Shown: positions 62,630 to 64,000 of the stretch, one piece after another
How positions within the stretch are numbered: the first letter of the stretch is position 1
Layout: each line of letters begins with the position of its first letter
Assembly: GCF_031801495.1 (NCBI RefSeq)
Contig: NZ_JAOEGC010000002.1
Span: forward strand, 186,001 to 250,000
DNA: 64,000 nt
DNA from: Agrobacterium tumefaciens_K
GTDB taxonomy: Bacteria; Pseudomonadota; Alphaproteobacteria; Rhizobiales; Rhizobiaceae
Direction of reading: 5' to 3'
Notes under the pieces: generated by a model
What the model saw: only the letters and a program-made list of their open reading frames with translations
Database searches by the model: none
What the model was told of the DNA's origin: nothing
Program-made: the position numbers and the translations under genes

Positions 62630-64000
62630 ATGAATGCGTTTGTGGAAACTAAGGTAGAGTTTCTTGGATCTATATCCAAAGGCTCTTCTTCCGTCAGCAA
62701 GCAAGCTATCTGCTATAATCCTCGCGAAGGCTTGATACTTCCGGTGAATGCCTTTCTGTTCGATAGGCGTTTCAACCAAGGTAAATCCTGGCGCACAGTC
62801 GAAGCAGACGCGCGGTCGCTGTGTCAGTGGTGGGACTTCCTCTATCTGAAACGGATGGACTATCGAGAAGCCGATGTTGACGACCTGAGAGACTTCATCA
62901 TCTCAGGAGGAACACGATACGGCAATGTGGTTCGATTTCCTGGCATCGACCCGCAAGCAAATTTCGATGAAACTACCGCTGCCAAGGCGGACACTATTCT
63001 ATCGTTCTACAAGTTCCTAAAGCACGAATGTGATGTGCGTTTGGATGGCGAGCCGGGAGAAACACTCGGCGACGTTCGTAGGAAGGCTCTGGGCAGAGTT
63101 CGGTATCATGAGCAGGTGGGGCAAGACGCAGATCAGCCGACCTTCGCTTATCCACGTTCGGAGAATCCCAGGCTTCGCCATCTCAGACCGACGCCTACTC
63201 CGGAAGAGGCGACGGAGATAATCAAAGCCACCGCCAATGCCCATCGCCCCTTTCATGTCCACACGTATTTCCTCATCGCTTCCCTCTTCAGGTTCGGTGG
63301 ATTGCGGGCTGGAGGGTGTGAGTCGCTCACCCTGAGTGGCTTTTTCGGCGCCATGGCTATGGAAACCGCTTTCATGAAAGCCGGTCTGGCCTCGGCCCTT
63401 AGAAAGGGCCAGCGTCTTAATGGTTCTCAATTCGAAATTGTTGAATGCTTAAACAAGATGCTACGAGAGGGGCGAACATACCTATTCGTGCCGGTCATTG
63501 AAAAAGGCTCAATACAACGCCTTGCGCCCATTCCCATCAAGATCGCGATCGAGTTGGTGGATTACATCCTCAACGAACGCCGGCGCTTCATCGAGCAAAA
63601 AAGGCAGAAATATTCCTACGACCCACCAGACAACGTGTTCCTGTCAAACAAAATAACTGGCTCCGCATTCCTCACTGCCGATGCGATCAGCAACAAGATC
63701 GCGCTGATATTCAGGGATTGCAAAATCGCGGGAAGCGGGCACCGTCTTCGAGCAACGTTTTGCGAAAGCGTCGTGCGAGATTTGTATCTCAGAGATAGGG
63801 GTGCCAACGGTAGAGCTTGGCAGCCTAATGTTATCATTGCGATTGCCCGCAAGTACCTGGGTCATATGAGTGACGAGGCGATCAATAGCTACCTCAACAA
63901 CATCGCGTCCAATGAGTATGCCTGGGCGGGGGAGCCCGTCCTCGTTCGTGATTCAGACGATGCGGCCGTCATGAGAGGCCTTTCAGATGCTCTGGAAGGC
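62630..64000 (+). CDS. ginD: GinD-like tyrosine recombinase (partial, runs off window)
   Basis: The frame opens at ATG 62630, two bases after ginC, and stays open for 457 codons to the window end. All catalytic residues are present: Arg226 (FGGLRAGG), Lys292 (VIEKGS), His371 and Arg374 (HRLR), His412 (YLGHMS) and Tyr421 (INSYLNN). It has the typical N-terminal core-binding domain (SWRTVEADARSLCQWWDFL). It is the most canonical of the three recombinases. The C-terminus lies outside the window. Confidence 0.85.
   Translation, partial: MNAFVETKVEFLGSISKGSSSVSKQAICYNPREGLILPVNAFLFDRRFNQGKSWRTVEADARSLCQWWDFLYLKRMDYREADVDDLRDFIISGGTRYGNVVRFPGIDPQANFDETTAAKADTILSFYKFLKHECDVRLDGEPGETLGDVRRKALGRVRYHEQVGQDADQPTFAYPRSENPRLRHLRPTPTPEEATEIIKATANAHRPFHVHTYFLIASLFRFGGLRAGGCESLTLSGFFGAMAMETAFMKAGLASALRKGQRLNGSQFEIVECLNKMLREGRTYLFVPVIEKGSIQRLAPIPIKIAIELVDYILNERRRFIEQKRQKYSYDPPDNVFLSNKITGSAFLTADAISNKIALIFRDCKIAGSGHRLRATFCESVVRDLYLRDRGANGRAWQPNVIIAIARKYLGHMSDEAINSYLNNIASNEYAWAGEPVLVRDSDDAAVMRGLSDALEG

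Larger units (their letters stand above)
57147..64000 (+). mobile_element. GInt-like genomic island (left part), integrated in comM
   Basis: Foreign DNA begins where comM breaks at about 57147. It carries four tandem plus-strand genes spaced by 4 bases, an 8-base overlap and 2 bases: two large and one medium divergent tyrosine recombinases plus a small helical protein, in the order large-large-small-recombinase. This is the ginABCD layout known for GInts, whose four genes are all needed for integration and excision. The region is more AT-rich and uses codons such as ATA, AGA and CTA that neighbours avoid. Cargo and right end are not visible. Confidence 0.82.

Noticed and set aside
57147..64000. 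AbaR/Tn7-like island, the best known occupant of comM
   Set aside because: No DDE transposase or TniB/TniA-like ATPase is present. The visible genes are tyrosine recombinases.
57898..64000. RIT element (three recombinases in a row) or Tn554-type trio
   Set aside because: There are three recombinases plus a small protein between the second and third, with two of them 665 and 746 residues long. That fits GInt better, though distant kinship is likely.
1..64000. CRISPR arrays, rRNA and tRNA genes
   Set aside because: No regularly spaced identical repeats and no cloverleaf or rRNA-like sequence were recognised on either strand.

Overview
The window looks like a chromosomal segment of a Rhizobiaceae alphaproteobacterium, most likely Agrobacterium or a close relative. 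The evidence is high-GC coding with rhizobial versions of MbfA, PmtA, UgpBAEC, RsmI-YraN-GshB and ComM, together with Irr-type iron boxes, a Pho box and an alphaproteobacterial-type SOS box (GTTC-N7-GTTC). The genus is an inference from gene content. No rRNA gene, tRNA gene or CRISPR array was seen.

Layout. 1-6.9 kb: the end of an unknown gene, a secreted alpha/beta hydrolase divergent from a membrane AraC regulator, an orphan TRAP binding protein, a truncated haemoglobin divergent from the iron exporter mbfA across two Irr-type boxes, a BTLCP-family protein and a hydrolase. 7.1-12.9 kb: the translation cluster infC (AUU start), rpmI, rplT, a kinase-like gene, pheS and pheT. 13-28.5 kb: accessory metabolism and regulators (two aldo/keto reductases, LysR, GlxA-like AraC, isochorismatase, Gfo/Idh/MocA, xseA, a GntR/enolase-superfamily pair, a MarR/EamA pair with a clear operator, M29 peptidase, YbaK, an ArsC-like protein, a 55-residue conserved-looking protein, a LigT-like protein). 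28.6-31.9 kb: guaA, an MTA/SAH nucleosidase, a thioesterase and tspO. 31.9-37.1 kb: a compact minus-strand operon of imelysin, di-haem cytochrome, second imelysin and DUF1513, with a probable iron-responsive promoter. 37.1-50.3 kb: rsmB, rlpA-like, queG, GST, uppP, an NDUFA9-like protein, pyrF, pmtA, dnaN, rsmI, yraN and an acetyltransferase. 50.4-54.9 kb: ugpBAEC behind a Pho box. 55.0-57.1 kb: a cupin gene, gshB and the first 77 codons of comM.

The most notable part is 57147-64000. comM is broken after codon 77 by foreign, visibly more AT-rich DNA. This carries four tightly packed plus-strand genes: three large divergent tyrosine recombinases (665, 746 and at least 457 residues) and a small helical protein (164 residues). 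The order and sizes match the ginABCD operon that defines GInt genomic islands. The fourth gene runs off the window end, so the cargo and right boundary are not visible. The 730 bp between comM and the first recombinase hold an inverted repeat at the junction and an array of short iterated motifs; both share a TTCGCCTCC-like core and could be recombinase binding sites. The interrupted gene has an SOS box upstream, so the island has probably inactivated a DNA-damage-linked transformation helicase gene.
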